Shown piece after piece: positions 44,801 through 59,800 of a stretch of 64,000 nucleotides of DNA. The stretch spans positions 27,313-91,312 of the forward strand of contig VFFE01006068.1 of the NCBI GenBank assembly GCA_008921705.1, in the 5' to 3' direction. The stretch's first letter is position 1, and each line of letters starts with the position of its first letter. Source of the DNA: Burhinus oedicnemus (lineage: Eukaryota > Chordata > Aves > Charadriiformes > Burhinidae). A program made the position numbers and the translations under genes. Below the pieces are notes generated by a model. That model was not told where the DNA came from, ran no database searches, and was given only the letters and a program-made list of their open reading frames with translations.

Positions 44801-47800
44801 ATTTTAGGTATGTATATCATAGGGCAACATATCAGAGAAGCTTGTCTCCTCAGTGCATGTTCTTATGATGAAAGTTGCATCCAAACAATTAAAAAAAATA
44901 TCTTGCTGAGATCATTTAGATATGCCATTACAGACTTGGAATGTGTCAGAACTAATCCATGGTTTCAGACTAGAAATGGACTTCATTTCTGCCATGAAAC
45001 ACAGTACCGCCCATCATCCCACTCCCTGCAAGAAGCAGCTTCCAGTGAAGCTGAATGTATTTAAGACCAAACATCAACCCCAAGTCCTGAATTTAATGGG
45101 ACGCTGACAAGCAAAGCTAGCAGAAAACATGAAAGCACGTAGATTTAGCAAAGGTTTTTGCCTTCAAAGGAGAGGAGCACAGTACCTTCAAGAATTAACT
45201 TACAAAAAGAAGTCTTCCCTTTGTTTGTTATTAATTACTTGCTTTTAGCCAAATAGGAGCAATGCAGGCACAAGAGATCTCATTCAGACTAAAGTAAGAG
45301 GCTACTTCTTTTACTACCATTGCTAGCTGTCCAAGAATTTTTGAAAAATTGTCATCTTGTGCAACAGATGCTTAACTGCACACAGGTTAAACAATTCATC
45401 AAAAGCTTGAATCCAAATCTTGTATTTGCTCAGATATATGGTATAACCAGGCATATCTGAAAGTGCCCTGACTTTTTTTTTTTTGAAAAACAATGTCTGC
45501 GGCATAGAACTGAACAAGCCACAGACAGCTGCAGCTATCTTAACTTCTTAACACAAATAGGTTTGAGGATGGGCCAGACTACTGGAAGCCTTTTAGAGGA
45601 AGCCACATGCAGAAGAATTAATAAGATGCATCAAAAGTCCTAATCACACTCAAGTCCATACAACCTGATCATTCCACAAACCAATAGTAACCAAGAATGC
45701 AGAATAGCAGAGAAAGTAGATACACTCTTACCTGTCTGGCTATAGCCGAAAATTTCAATACATGTAGTGTTTCATCATATGTGGAAGCATGCTGATTGAT
45801 GTTTACAATCATACAAGCTTTGCCTTTTCCACAAAAGAATGGCTGAAACAGACGAGTCAATTTGCTCTCTCTGAATGGAATATAGCTTGGCTTCATCCTC
45901 ATGGAGAGAAGAATAATAAAATTGTGAAGTTAAAAAAAATTGTAGAATTGTGTGATACTGTAACTTAGCTTAATTCTGTTTCTTTCTTTCAGGAAGCAGT
46001 AGGATGCTCATATTTATCAGAAATAGCCTAAGCTATTTCACAAAGAGCAAGGTCTTTCCTGGATCTCATAAGCTCCCCAACAAACTGAAGTATTTAAAAA
46101 TAAAAGTTAGTATAGTGCCTACATCACAGTTCCCTAGAGTTACAAAGCGGATGCTTGAACAAGCCAAAAGCTAAGTACAGGACATCTGTCAGCTGTTTGA
46201 TGAATCTATCTGTATAATTTGGAGGTGGAATGGAACACGACAAAACAGGAGCTCTGTACACAGAGTATATTGCTCATACACACATACACTAAAAAAATCT
46301 TGGTGGTTTGCTGCTAATTGCCCTTTTTTATTCTCCACAAATAAGTTTCAGAAAAAGAACATTCATTTCAGGTATTACAGTGACATCTGTAATAAAGACG
46401 ACTTACAAGATCTTTGCAGGTTTCCATTTTCCTCTGAACATGCAAACCCCTCACAGAAATGTAAAAGGATGCTTAGGTTTTCAACCCAGAACTCGGCATG
46501 TTGTTTACAACTTGTCACTTACTTTGGATTTTGATTTTGCTTCAATGCTGCAATGCATTTTCCAAGGATATGAAGAGAATTATTAATATTTCCTGCTTCT
46601 TTTAGTCTGTCTCCAAAGGCTTGTGTTTTATTACACCTCTCTGACCCAGCCAAGTCACAGAAAGACAACCTGCATGAAAGAATTATCCAGAATACACATA
46701 CAAACTTGTTTCTAAACAGTATGAAAATAGAACTGCATGCCTTTATTCCTTTATGTCTGAAGTGTAAATGAGTGACTCATTTCAGCCTACCTAGATCACA
46801 GAATAATTTGTACTCTAATGTTGATGTTTTGTCCAGAAGGCACTACGCAAGGTATTTAGGATAACAGCACTAACTTATCTATTCTCCCATTGTACATAAA
46901 GATACCTGAACAAGATTGCTGCTCCTAAGACAGTCTATTCAGCACATTCAAAGAATACTGCTTGTAACGTTCATTTAAAGCTTTGTAGGCATTTTTACAT
47001 AAATAATTCAAGTTTAAGAAACCAAATTTTGTTGCAATCCTAAAGTAAGTACTTCCAGACAAGATAAGAGGAATTTCTGAAACAGTTTAGCATAGTGGGG
47101 CTATACTACAGAAGCACTTTGACCGTCACCTTCACCAGTTCCAGCACTGAGAGGACTGCAGGATACTAGTATGCTTCAATACACTGCAGTCTGCCTCTTT
47201 TGGATGCAGAACTGTTTGTTCACTATTGCAAATAAGAGGTCAGAAGCCCTTCACAGATCACCTTAGAGTTCTTTGTTTGGCTATAGCAATTATGTTCCAC
47301 TAAACTCAGGCCACTGAGTTGTCCCTCATAGTACAAAAGGTTACAATCGGAAACCACTATCCTGGATAATCAAGGAATTTCATCACTTTTACTTTATATT
47401 AAGACAGCCCTTGAAATACAGAAAGCTCTGGAAGTTAGATAATTTATGTAACCCAACTACTACTCACTTATACATACGTTTATTTACATAAAATGACACC
47501 TTTGTAAGATCACAGCCTTTCACACAGCTGAAATAAGTACACATTAATACTATACATATTAATAAGGCACATATTTCAACTGTGTGAAAGGCTATGATCT
47601 TTATCCTTTTCAGTATAAGACAAAAAGCTTTCTTCTTCTTTAAGCAACACACAAACTCTGTCATTCATCTAACAGCTGCTGCAAGCTTTGCTAGGGGAAT
47701 ACACCAAAAGAGGGAATGGCAAGGAATACAGATACAGTCATTTCCTCAAGTTACCTTTCCTTAGAGTATTTATCACCAGAACATCCGATATTAAAAGGTG

Positions 47801-50800
47801 TTATCTCAGTGAGGTATATTTATTACCATCTCTGCTTAGCAGAGACAAATCAGTAGGAGCTAGGACTGAACTAAACCACTGTTACAGGACTGTCCCCATT
47901 TTTCCTTATCAAGCTAGGCAGACAACTAATCAGGAAAAAAAAGACACCAAAAAAGCTATACAAGTGGCTTGATGCCAAAAGGTTAGGCCACTTCCTCTAC
48001 ATCATAAAAGAACACAGAGGTGTAAGGACTTCTCACTGCTCTCACTGGGTGCACCTACACTAGCATTTTAGATCAGGAGAACCATTTTTAAGCAAATCAC
48101 CTAATGATCCCCTCTTACTGTAGATTGTACCATGGAGCAGTCCCAGAGCATGTCACCTGCATTCTTTTTGGATGATAGACTTGAATTTGTGTTCCAGGAG
48201 CACATCAAATACGGCACCACAAACATTCAACCCATAAACTTTAGTCTGGTCCCAAAGTAGAAAGATACACTGGCATAGCTTGCACCTTGGCTCTTCAGCA
48301 CTAACTGCTGCACTCCAGCTTTAGAGATTGGCTTCTATCAGCCAGCCATTTCAATTCTCCTTACCGGAATATACAGCGTGGTACTACACAGTACTACTCT
48401 GTCCTCACTTCCCCTTTATGTAAGACAATAGGCATACATTTCCCTTAATTTACATACTACTGTCAGAGTTTTAACAGGTTCCTTCAGCCAAACCTTAATA
48501 GAATAAAAGGGACAAGGAAACACTTCTATGTCTGTCCCTATCAGGTTTCCAGTCAGTTTATGCAGCCAGTGAAGTTCTGATTTCCTTCTCAGCTCTCACA
48601 GGATTTGTTTATTAAAAGAAAGTTCACTAGTTTAGCATGCTTACATCTTATCAACTTCTCTGAAATATTTACATTGTGGTAATGAACCGAAGCATTCACT
48701 TACTCTGAAACTCCATGAACACACGGCTGACACTCATCAGTTAGCCTTAGCAGCCTGATTGAAAATATACTGTGACTGGAATGGAAAGAAGTCCTTTTTA
48801 ATAACCACAATTATGAAAATTAAGCCGTCACTGAAGCAAAGTAAAATTTGTATGCTACAGAAAGTACAGTGCTGAAGAAAGGACAAGAATTCATTTACTA
48901 ATTTACATTAGTTACCTGCTGCTGAACGAATGCATTGTGAAAAAAGCAGCAATAAGAGTTGCATTTTGTGGACTTTCCATTTCTTTCAATAAAGGAGAGG
49001 GAAAAATATCACATGAAGCCTACGAGCTGTCTTGGAGAATGAACAAGCCAGTTCACTTAAGTCTACTGATCAGAAGATGAATACTCAGGTACTCAATAGT
49101 ATACAAACTTTAGACAGTATCTGAACTCAGCAGATCTGAGGAATTAACTTCTTAAAAATAAATAGGTGATGGGGGAGGAGAATAAGGTTTGACAGTCTAG
49201 TAATATTGCCTACTTCAACATACACAGTTATTTGTTCAGTTTTGTAATTACTCTGTTTTCCAGAAAGGTTGAACTTGTAACACTTGAAAACCCAGTTACT
49301 GTGTTTTAGGCATCAAGCTACAAAGGCAGTGGACATACGCTGTCTGAAAACAAAAGAGAAAGTCCCAGAACCAGGAGTGCCCTGTCCCCAGTTTATCCAG
49401 TAAATCAGGAAGCACAGGAGACAAACTTCTCTAGTATAAGTTAAGAATGAAGTTTCTAAAAAGAAAAAAGAAAAAACACAACACAATTTAGAAACAAGCT
49501 AAACTGAAGTCAGCATATTCTCTGGAGCAAACAAACAGGAAATTCTAGGCACTAAACTCTACCAGAAAACTACAGTTCTCTTTTGCACTAATTTAGGCTT
49601 GAGTGAAATTCAGGTAGAATCACAGTGTGAAATTTAATAGCAGCTGTCTTTAGCTAACACAGAAGAGCCTAACTCTTGCTTTTTAGAGAAAAAGCAGACT
49701 TAGTAACACTTATGATTATACTAGCTAAATATACAACATTGCCCTTCCACACTTAAAGGACAAATTAATAAGAGGGCATTAAAATCAAGTAAGAAGGCAT
49801 TGTCAACAAAAAGTAAGCTACCTTCTCTATTTACTTCCTCCCACTCCATCAAACCAGATTCTGCCTGATCTGTCTCCCAGAGCTGGGGGCTTAATTCTTA
49901 AGATGCCAAGTAAGCTCAGCTAGAACACAGAAACCTAAAAGCATCTAGATAATCTAACAGCACTGAAAGGTACTGCATGACTCGCTCCTTCCTACATCCC
50001 CTACTGACAGACTCCAGGTTTCCAACAATTATACTGCCAGTGATGAAGAATTATCCGGCTTTCCTTCAACATCCTCACATAGCCATTCCTGCTCAGCACC
50101 ATTAGCATTTGCCAAGTGCCCTGCTGGCACTCAAAAATGAATGTGATTTGGTGTTTTTGGTTGTCCGAAGCCATGAACAGCAACCCACGTCCAGCTACTA
50201 TTAAAGTCATAGGGCCTCTCCTAGCTTTCTTCCAGAAAGAATTTTATAGTAAAACCAGAATAATCACAGAATGTCTTAAGCTATTATTGAAGAGTGGCTC
50301 ATTTCAAACATATCTAAAGTTGTCTCCTCCCTTCCCCTCCTCCCTACCCTTGAAAGGAAAGAGACAGAGTACGCTTATAATTAGAGGAACAAACCTCCTA
50401 CTTGATTGCTCATTCATTCTAGTACAAGCAAAGCTTCGGTTCTTGTTTCCTATTTTTAGTATCTTGCAGGCTTCTTCAGTGCTCCGAATGTTAATCCACT
50501 TTAAGTCTGTGAAAAGAGACCTTTTACATACACTTCTGATCAAAGAAATTCTGTGAAATTGCCAAGGTCATAAAACAGTATTATTACCTTTAATATAGGA
50601 GTTTCCTCCTTGATCCTCACAAATTCTTAAGACTCTGCGCTTCTGAGTTTTTGATGCAGATAATACATTTAATAGGTCATACACATATTCATTATAAATT
50701 TCACAAAAGGAAATCCACACAGATGCTTGTGTTCTTTGGTGTATGTCAGTCCTATATACATCAAGTGGAACAAAGTTGCTTTCTGCTAACCCAAAACAGA

Positions 50801-53800
50801 GAAAGAGCTCAATGATCAAACTCATTGATAAATTTTAATTGCAATATACAGAACCCTTTGAAAGGAGGAGGCTTGTAGATATCTGTGTTGTACAATGAAA
50901 TACACAAGACAATGTTCTTGGGTAAACTCAAAGTTACACAAAGTTCTCAGCAGTCACCTGTAGCCAGCTGTAGCCAGAATATGCCCAAATTTTAAGCTAT
51001 TGCTCCCCTCCACCACAAGCTTCCAGCAGCTTATACATTAGCTTTGCAGAACTAAGCCTTTCTCTTTCCCCAAAAGGAGAAAAGCTATCAAAATATTTTT
51101 AGATTGTTACTCTTTTTCCGGAGTTGAGCCATTAAAATTTGGTTAAAAACTATATATATTTACTTTCTAGTATAGTACAGAGTTTTTAATCCACCAATAA
51201 TGACCCAGTCTCCCCCCCCCCAAATTTTTCCACTTTATTTTACCTCGTGAATCAGAAGGAACACTTTTTGAAGCACAGTTGGAAGAAGCCGACTCTACAT
51301 CACACGTACTTGTAATAGTATTTGAGATGCTTTCTGTCTCCTTGAGAAAGTAAGAAACCGTTACATTCACATGAACAGACTATGAGAATAGCAGAAGTAA
51401 AAAATTATAGTAATTCCAGTATTTAAGATTTAAATATTGCAGTAGTATTAAGTGTTAAGCCACCCTTACTCTGGCTGCAAATGAAGTGTTTTTAACCAGA
51501 CTAAAACCAATAAGTGCTCCTTCCCTCACAAGAATTATTGCTCTCTGGTACTCCAAGCAACCTGTTTTAGAGACCAATTGTTGCTAGCATAGTAGACCGA
51601 CTTTACAGTTCTGGGAGAACCAAGATCCTGCAACAGCCCAAAATGCCATTATGAACTACTAGACAAGTCTGAACGGTATTTCAGTCAACCAAAAGAACTG
51701 GAGAAGTTCCTTTCAGGGGCAGATGGCTGGGTGGTGGGCAGAGACACTAAAGCAGCAGAGATTCTTAATTTGCTTGCCTGGTGCCAATCACTTTTGCACA
51801 TCACCAGGTCTGTGAGACTGCATCAAAATTACTTTAAGACCTCCAAGTGAAATGATAGCTTCATAAAGGACTTAAAGATCTGATAAACCAACAGTCTATA
51901 TTGGTTTAATTCAGACTGAATTAAAGGGCCATTAAAAATCCTGTATAGATAACAGCACAGTTTCTTTAAGTACACACATTTGCTGAATTTCTTTACATCA
52001 ACAAAATTATTTATAAACCTGCCAAGACTTGTCAAAGCATAGGCTTCAAATTACCGCTAGGAAAACTGGTGTAATCAAGTAACAACGCCCATTATTTAGA
52101 GATTCCAACATCTCCACATACTACCTCCCTCCCCATATTTTATACATTAGGACATTCACCCTGATTTCCCAAACTCCAATTCTGACAGAAGGTCATCCTA
52201 GAGTAGAGAGAGGAACAGATTCAAAGAAGTAAATCTCAATTCTAGCTATTAGAATGCGGGGCTAAATTCATTATGGGTTGTCTACTGATGCCTATGTTAC
52301 TCACTGGATATATCCAAAATGGATTTTTTACAAACAGAAAAGCATGAAGCCATGCTTTCAGATCTTTGATGTTTAAAGATAAATATCATATGATTTTGTT
52401 GTCATTTATTTTATAAATTACTATTTTGCAAAGACTGCATTGTCTATACATTTATGTTGCTTGAGTAGTTACAAGTATAACCACAACCATAGATTCTGTT
52501 CCTTCTGTTTGTAACGTACAAAGCAGAATTCTAAAGCAGGGTAAGGGACTGACATGCATGGCACATCTATGCATGTCAAGGAATGTAAAAAACCCAGTAC
52601 CACAGTACTTGTGCACATGGTAAGTTTTTGTAAAGGTATTTCAACAAAACTGAGGTAATTAGCTATGTTGCCATGCTGTTCTTCAAATCTTAAGACCAAA
52701 TACAGATAAGAACATGAAGATGACTGCCTGAAAACAAGTGGGAACAGGAACTGACATTGTTTGCCAGCGACAGAAGCTGACATTTAATAGCAAATATGAG
52801 GACAGGTGGGAATAGGAATGCAAGCAGAGCAGCTTTTAATCCAGTAAAACCCAGTATTTAATCCAGTGAATTGAATAAGTAAAGCAAAAGAAAGAGGGTG
52901 TGAACCATGCCAAGCAGGAGTTTTTGCAGCAGCACTGTATAGAGAACATAAACAGTAGAACATGAAATGCAAGGGTATTGCAGTAACTCAGAGAAGTTTA
53001 AACTGAGAGAATGAAAGGAACAGCAGGCACTTTCTGCATGACATGTAAACTGAGCCTGGGAAAAGGGCTTACAGAAATCCATGTAAACCAAAACCAAGCC
53101 CACCAAACCATATCTGCTCTCAGATTACAAGCCTGAGTGAACATCTGAACAGTGATGCTATTCACAAGCTATCACGAAGCACAGCTTCAGCACTGGCAAT
53201 AGCTGAGCTATCACTATGGAAGCATTGTAACACATAAGCAAGGTCTTGTCATGTATTATTTTCCTAGATGTGTTTTTGCCTTTCCTTCCTGATGGTGGAG
53301 TCTTGCTTGCTTGCTTTTTCACTGTAGTGCATGAGCATCCAGATCACCTAAACTATTAATAAAGTCAGACTGATTTATCAGAAAGGAGTATTTGTGAAGT
53401 ATAGTTATCTCAAAGTAAGATATTTGACCTCCTGTTCTAGACTTTGAGCTCCTCCTTGTTCCTTCTTGCAAGCTTGTAGGTTCCATAAAGTTTTTAAAAA
53501 TATTTACCTACTATCCTCCTGACCATCTCAATTTTTCTTTAAGACCCCCACCCCCTGCGCATGCACACACACAGTGCAAGTGTGCTTTTTAAGACACTCT
53601 GAAAATAAATATGCGCTCTTTAGCATCTTTTAGATTTTTCACCTGAGGTCTTTCCTCAAAAGTTAACCAGACCCAGACTAAACAAAGTTCCATTTGCAGA
53701 GTTTAAATTAAGCAATAGAATTTAAAGTGGAACTTCACATATGAATATGATTTATAGAAGGATGTTCATTCAGAGCTAAATGGAGTACTTTAACAACATT

Positions 53801-56800
53801 GGTATTAAAGACCATAATAAAAAGAAAACCTAGTCAAACATTACTTCTATACTTCCCGGAACTCATTCAGTGTTGCTTTGAATGATCATCCCAAAATGCA
53901 GTAGGCTCACAGTTCATCTTAAAAATGTTCTGAACATAAGGAAAAAAGCCAGACATCTTGTGACAAATTGCACCTGGGCTTAGAAGCATAGAACAGTCAC
54001 ACACAAAAGGGTGCCCATTTTCTGGTGAGAGCCATTTCTTACAATGGAAACAGAAATGACTACACAATGAGAACAGGAGGCTGCCACAGTAAAGACACCT
54101 CTAGTCTACCTACAATCTTCAGAGACTAGAGTAAAAGATACATACAATCCTCTAAAGCAGGCTGTAATCCTTCTACAAAACTCATTTTGTGGCATCTCAC
54201 TTCACTTGCTGTATCAGAAAAGTTTCTTTATGAAGTTACACAAATCACAGGTTTACTAACTTTATAATCTGCCTTAAGGCTGTCTTCCACCAAAAGGGAC
54301 TCTTCTGCGTTCTTCACTGCCCCTGCTAAGACGTTGCCATGATCTCTCCTGAGCTAGTACTGGAATTTGAGCAACTGCCCAGAGATCCAGCCTGGGAACC
54401 TGACCCAAAAGAAGATTCATTTAATAAGAAGCAGGTTTTAGATAGGCCAGCTCTCAGAGACTTTTCAAGGGCTAGTGTCACCACAGTGTCAGAACTGCCT
54501 CCTCTATGGAAATTCAGGCTTTGCAATGGTTTTTGGTTTGAACTGCATGCTGCCTGCTGCAGAAAGTTCTTCCAGTTTACCCTGAGCTCCAAAAACAGCC
54601 AGTTGCCTTATTATTCCAAGGTTCACCAAGTATCCATACTGTAGATCTAGATAAATCTAAAGAATCAATAGTGAAACAGAAGTTTTACTAAAGATAGACT
54701 AAGAAGCATCATTCAGTAACAAGGAAGTATTTGGTCACTGACCTCTTTCAGTGATGCAAGGATAGCAGTTTTTATGGCTTCTTCTTGCTTAACTTGTGCC
54801 TCTTCTAGTTTCTTAATATCATTGCTTAAATATGGTTTGAAGTTCATCTTCAGGTAATGTCTTCCCCTTATGTGGTTAAAAATGACATCAAGTGAGCGAG
54901 GTAAAATACCAGAATCTTCTGAAGTCCCTTAAAAATAACAAAACATAAGGTGTAGACATTCATACAAACTTCTCATTGGATTTTGACTTGGTTGTTATAC
55001 ATGCTTTTTGGCAAACATTTTATACCTTGGATAGTGAATGTCTTGCCTGCATTTGTTACCCCATAAGTAAACACCAGTCCATTCACTCCATTAACATATG
55101 CTCTTACTATCTCTTTCATTGAGCCTTCAAAAAATTCACTCTGAGTAGTTTCTGGTCCAAAGACCTTGGAGAAGGGGGCAGGGAGAATAGAAAGGGAAAA
55201 AAAAAAGGAGTGATAAACGGCACAAAGAAGTTGAATATATCAAAATACTAAGCACTGATTAATAGCGACTAGTTTTTCAGAGCAAGCTGCATAGGAGATA
55301 CCATCTTAGTTTTCTGTCTTCACAGAATCACAGGGGTTGGAAAGGGACCTCTGGAAAACATCTAGTCCAACCCCCCTGCCAGAGCAGGATGGCATCCAGG
55401 CGGGTTTTGAATGTCTCCAGAGTCAGAGACTCCACCACCTCTCTGGGCAGCCTGTTCCACCACTCTGCCACCCTCAAAGGAAAGAAGCTCCTCCTCATGT
55501 TTAGATGGAACTTCCTATGGTCAAGTTTGTGCCCGTTACCTCTTGTCCTATCACTGGGCACCACTGCAAAAAGACTGGTGCCATCCTCCCGGCACCCTCC
55601 CTTTAAGTATTTGTAAGCATTGAGGAGGTCCCCCCTCAGTCTTCTCTTCTCCAGACTAAAACAACCCAAGTCCCTCAGCCTTTCCTCATAAGAAAGATGT
55701 TCCAGCCCCCTAATCATCTTTGTAGCCCTCTGCTGTACCCTCTCCAGCAGTTCCCTGTCCTTCTTGAACTGGGGAGCCCACAACTGGACACAGTACTCCA
55801 GATGCAGCCTCACCAGGGCAGAGTAGAGGGGGAGGATAACCTCCCGCGACCTGCTTGCCATGCACCTCTTGATGCACCCCAGGATGCCACTGGCCTTCTT
55901 GGCCACATGGGCACATTGCTGGCTCATGGTCATCCTGTTGTCCACCAGGACTCCCAGGTCCCTTTCCACAGAGCTGCCTTCCAGCAGATCAACCCCTAAG
56001 CTGTACTGGTGCATGGGGTTATTCCTCCCCAGGTGCAGTACCCTACATTTGCCCTTATTGAACTTCATTAGGTTTCTCTCTGCCCAACTCTCAGGGTCTT
56101 GCCCAAACCCTTCTGATTCAACGTCTTCTGTTGAGTTCTCATAGGATGCCTGCTTAATTCTCAGCAGCACTCAGGCTTGGACTTATTTTTGAATATTTTC
56201 CTACTCCTAAAATAAACTACTCAGAATGCTACTGAGCACATACTATTTAGTGGATACTTTCAAGAGCTCTGCTGGTGATGCACAACTCCCTCCTCACTCT
56301 GTACCAGTCACCCACAACTGATGAGAAGATCAGCACTACAATGGTTTAAATGATTCAATGCCTGGAGCTGTTTATGCTTTGATACTGTAAAAACAGAAGT
56401 TCTTGCAGTAGGTAAGAATTAAGAAACTTACTTCCAGTATAGAAGGTTTAAGCAGTTAGGCTGCTATTCTTTCAAAAGCAAGTCCCTAAACACATGCTTA
56501 TATAAGTCCCTTTAAACAAGTGATTTCCCATAACACTTCTCAGATGTGGGCATCCGCAAGAACAGCAGAACCACTGTAAGTCTCTGCCTACAAGAAGCTT
56601 CTGTGGCACCTAATCAAAGAAAACAGAGATAACAAAGAAGCTTCCTTATCTCATCTAATAGGCACCTCCATTGTAATACAGCTTTCTTGACAGCCTAACA
56701 GTAAATAAGCGGTCTGTCTCTTTTAAGAGAAGTACCACCACATGTATTTCAAAGAAAAATCACATTGCATGATATAGTAGAAAATTCAATTTTATCATTA

Positions 56801-59800
56801 CAGTGGGAAAAAATAAACTATAACTAAAAATTAGAAAAAAGTTTGCCTACCTGAGAAAAGGTGAACCTGTGCACAGAATGACCAAACCCTCTTTCACTGT
56901 TTTTCATTGTAAAAGACTCTTTGGGTGCATTAAGAATTACTGTTTGGGGATCTTCAATAGTTACACAACCCTTAAAAAAACAAGACAAAGTAAACCAAAA
57001 CACCACACAAAATTATTTAGGAAGAAAGTTATCTAAAAAAAACCCAGCAAAAAAACAATAAAACCCCACAACAAAAAACCTAATGTTTTCATCTCTTTAC
57101 CACAGCTACAAAGAGTTGCAAAATTTACATATCTCTCTTGAGGCATGTAACAACTACAGAGATATCCACTTCACATGAATGCCAGAGTGTAGACAAAGTT
57201 AAGGCAATCCTCTGGAGTTTTCTAAGAGGTATAAAATTTTTCAAGGATTCCTTCCAGCAACTTTTTTTTTTTTTTTGAAACACTTTCTAAACCCTGGTAT
57301 TTTGTGATTGTGGCTTGCACAATCCTAGCTATGAAAACAAAGCTATACAGAAATCTACTGGTTTTCCACTTTAATCATTTTCAGTGTGAAACAAGCCATG
57401 ACCAGTATAAATGAAGTAAAATAAGTTTGAAGCACTATTGTTTGATAGATGGTGTTATCAGTAATGAAGTAAACTGAATTAGTTTTAAGCAATTTGATTG
57501 TTATTTCTCAATTAAGTCAAGGTGAGATGCAATTACCTAGCACTCACTAACTAGACAAATGTAGAATGCAGTATCCCAGAAAAATCTATTTTACACCAGA
57601 GAGGCTACCAAAAATATGACCTGAACTACCAGTATAGCTTAACAGTAACCAGTATAGCTTAACAGTAACCAGTATAGCTTTCTTGAAAGATCAGCCACAA
57701 GGACTGATTCTAACTAAATCTGACCTTTATGTTCAGAGGCTGGTCAGAGCTAGTAAGACTAATAATCCACGTGTAGCATGTACATATGAAATACTGCTCT
57801 TTCTAGGAGTCTCAGTTAACAAGTCTGTCTATCAACTGGTATACAGACTCTGAGAAGCCGGGTACTGAATTTAGACCAATCACTTGCTCACGGTGCCAGG
57901 GTCTAAACCCATATACTCTTTAACATTCCTCCCACATTGCCAGGAACAGGAGTGCAGGTCAGATGTACTAAATCCTAGGGAGCTAGAGAAGAATCAAACA
58001 TCTGCAGCGTGTGCCATCAGCTGCCACTGGCCTCCTAGATGCTCATAAGTAGAGGCCTTGAAGTAGTCAGATCTGCAGAGCTGGAATCCAGCTGGTAATA
58101 CATCGCTCTCATTGTCTCCCTCAGCTAACCCCACAGGTAAATTGGCAGGGATTAGACAGTTTCTGGCTCTGTACACATCATTTATATCCAAGTAACACAA
58201 CTTTCCATTCTCCCATGGGTGACTCCTGAGAATCATTGGCAGTTATATCAGAAGTACAGAATTTCATCCAGAGCTCTTAAGCTTTCTTGCATAAATCATT
58301 ATCTCTATAAGTAACAACAGATCAGTTAACCTGTTGACCATCTCTGTTTAAAGCATCAGTCTACAGCAATAACAAGTAGGGCTAGAGTTCTACTTTTTTC
58401 TTTTCTTGCTGCATATTTGGAACAAAGATGTTTTCCTCAAAATTATGTATGGCAGGGAGGAAAAAAGGACCTAAAAATTAAATGGATCTCTCGGAGTATA
58501 GAGATGGGAAGGGTTTTTTCAGTTGGTTGAGGTTTTTTTCATTGGTTACCAAGCATCTTCCTCACAGATTCAGGTGATAGTTAAGAGAGTAGAAAACATT
58601 GAAGATGTTGATCTTTCAAGCATTCAGAGTTTTTGGAGGCTGACGGAAAAGCCTTCATACCATGCAAAATACAGCTAATATGTTGGGAGATCAACTATTT
58701 CATCATGAACTACATAAAAACAAGAGCTTTAAAAAAAATCTCGTACACTTCAACACTTACTTTTTTCCCTCCTTCCCTTTAAAAACAAGTAGTTTCACTA
58801 ATGGTCAGGTAGTCAGAAATTTCCCATTCCAAAGAGGAATGAGATAAACAACTCGTTAAACAATTTGATTTTGTAAATCAATTTACCCTTATAGCCAGCT
58901 TAGATTTCTGAATAAAACCAAACTAGAAGCACGGTGGCAGTGCATACTACTCAACAAGAACTGCCTAAGGAAAAGCAAACGTAAGTTGAGGGGGAAAAAA
59001 AAAAATAATCCAAGTGGAAAAAAAAAATACAAAGGTTCCAACTGTGGAAGATTAAACGCAGGAAAACATGAAAAAAAGTCACAAGAAGCAAATCACAACT
59101 AATATTAAATTCTTCGCCAAACAGATCAGAAACAAAAAGTCTATCAGAGAGCCTTTGAGACCCTGCAAACATGAGGGCTGAGAGATACACTGCAAAGACC
59201 TTGTCCTCCAAGGACAGCTAAATGAATTATTTGCATCAGTATTCACAGTGGATAGGGGCAGGGGGGAGGAGGAATATTTCTGTGCGTTTGCACATGCACA
59301 TGTACATGTGTGTAACACACTGAAGCATCTGAATCTGACAGTACAAACTGTAGAGGTTATAGAAAAATTTCACAGGATGAGCAGCAAGTCACTGAGATGA
59401 GGCAGCAGACTATTCAGGCATTCCAAAGACACTGAAGGGTCAGATACCTGAATTACTCCTAGAATTGCATAATCCCTTCCATGAAATGCCTTCGTTTCTT
59501 GAGCACTGTACAGAGTCAACAGTGACACCAACTTTTAAATAACATACCCAGTGGAGTTTTGCAGAGCTACAGGTGTACCATGCAAATCAGTAACAACTGT
59601 GATTAAAAAAAAATAAAAAAATCAATCACATTTATCCAGGTGTCCACTAATTCTATTTGGAAGTAGTACATGGCTTTTATAAAATAAAGTCCTGGCTTAC
59701 AAAACTAGGTGTTCTTTGTGGTAGAAGAACTTACTTCTTAATTCTGCAACTAACCTGAGATTCATGGTTTTCAAGCTCTGCTATAGAAAAGGGCCTCACT

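Larger units (their letters stand above)
56971..59754 (-). other. Kinesin intron between exons 2 and 3
   Basis: Holds the 20-base tandem repeat at 57631 and a probable old CR1 piece from 59120; A-rich runs near 58990-59030. Confidence 0.6.
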
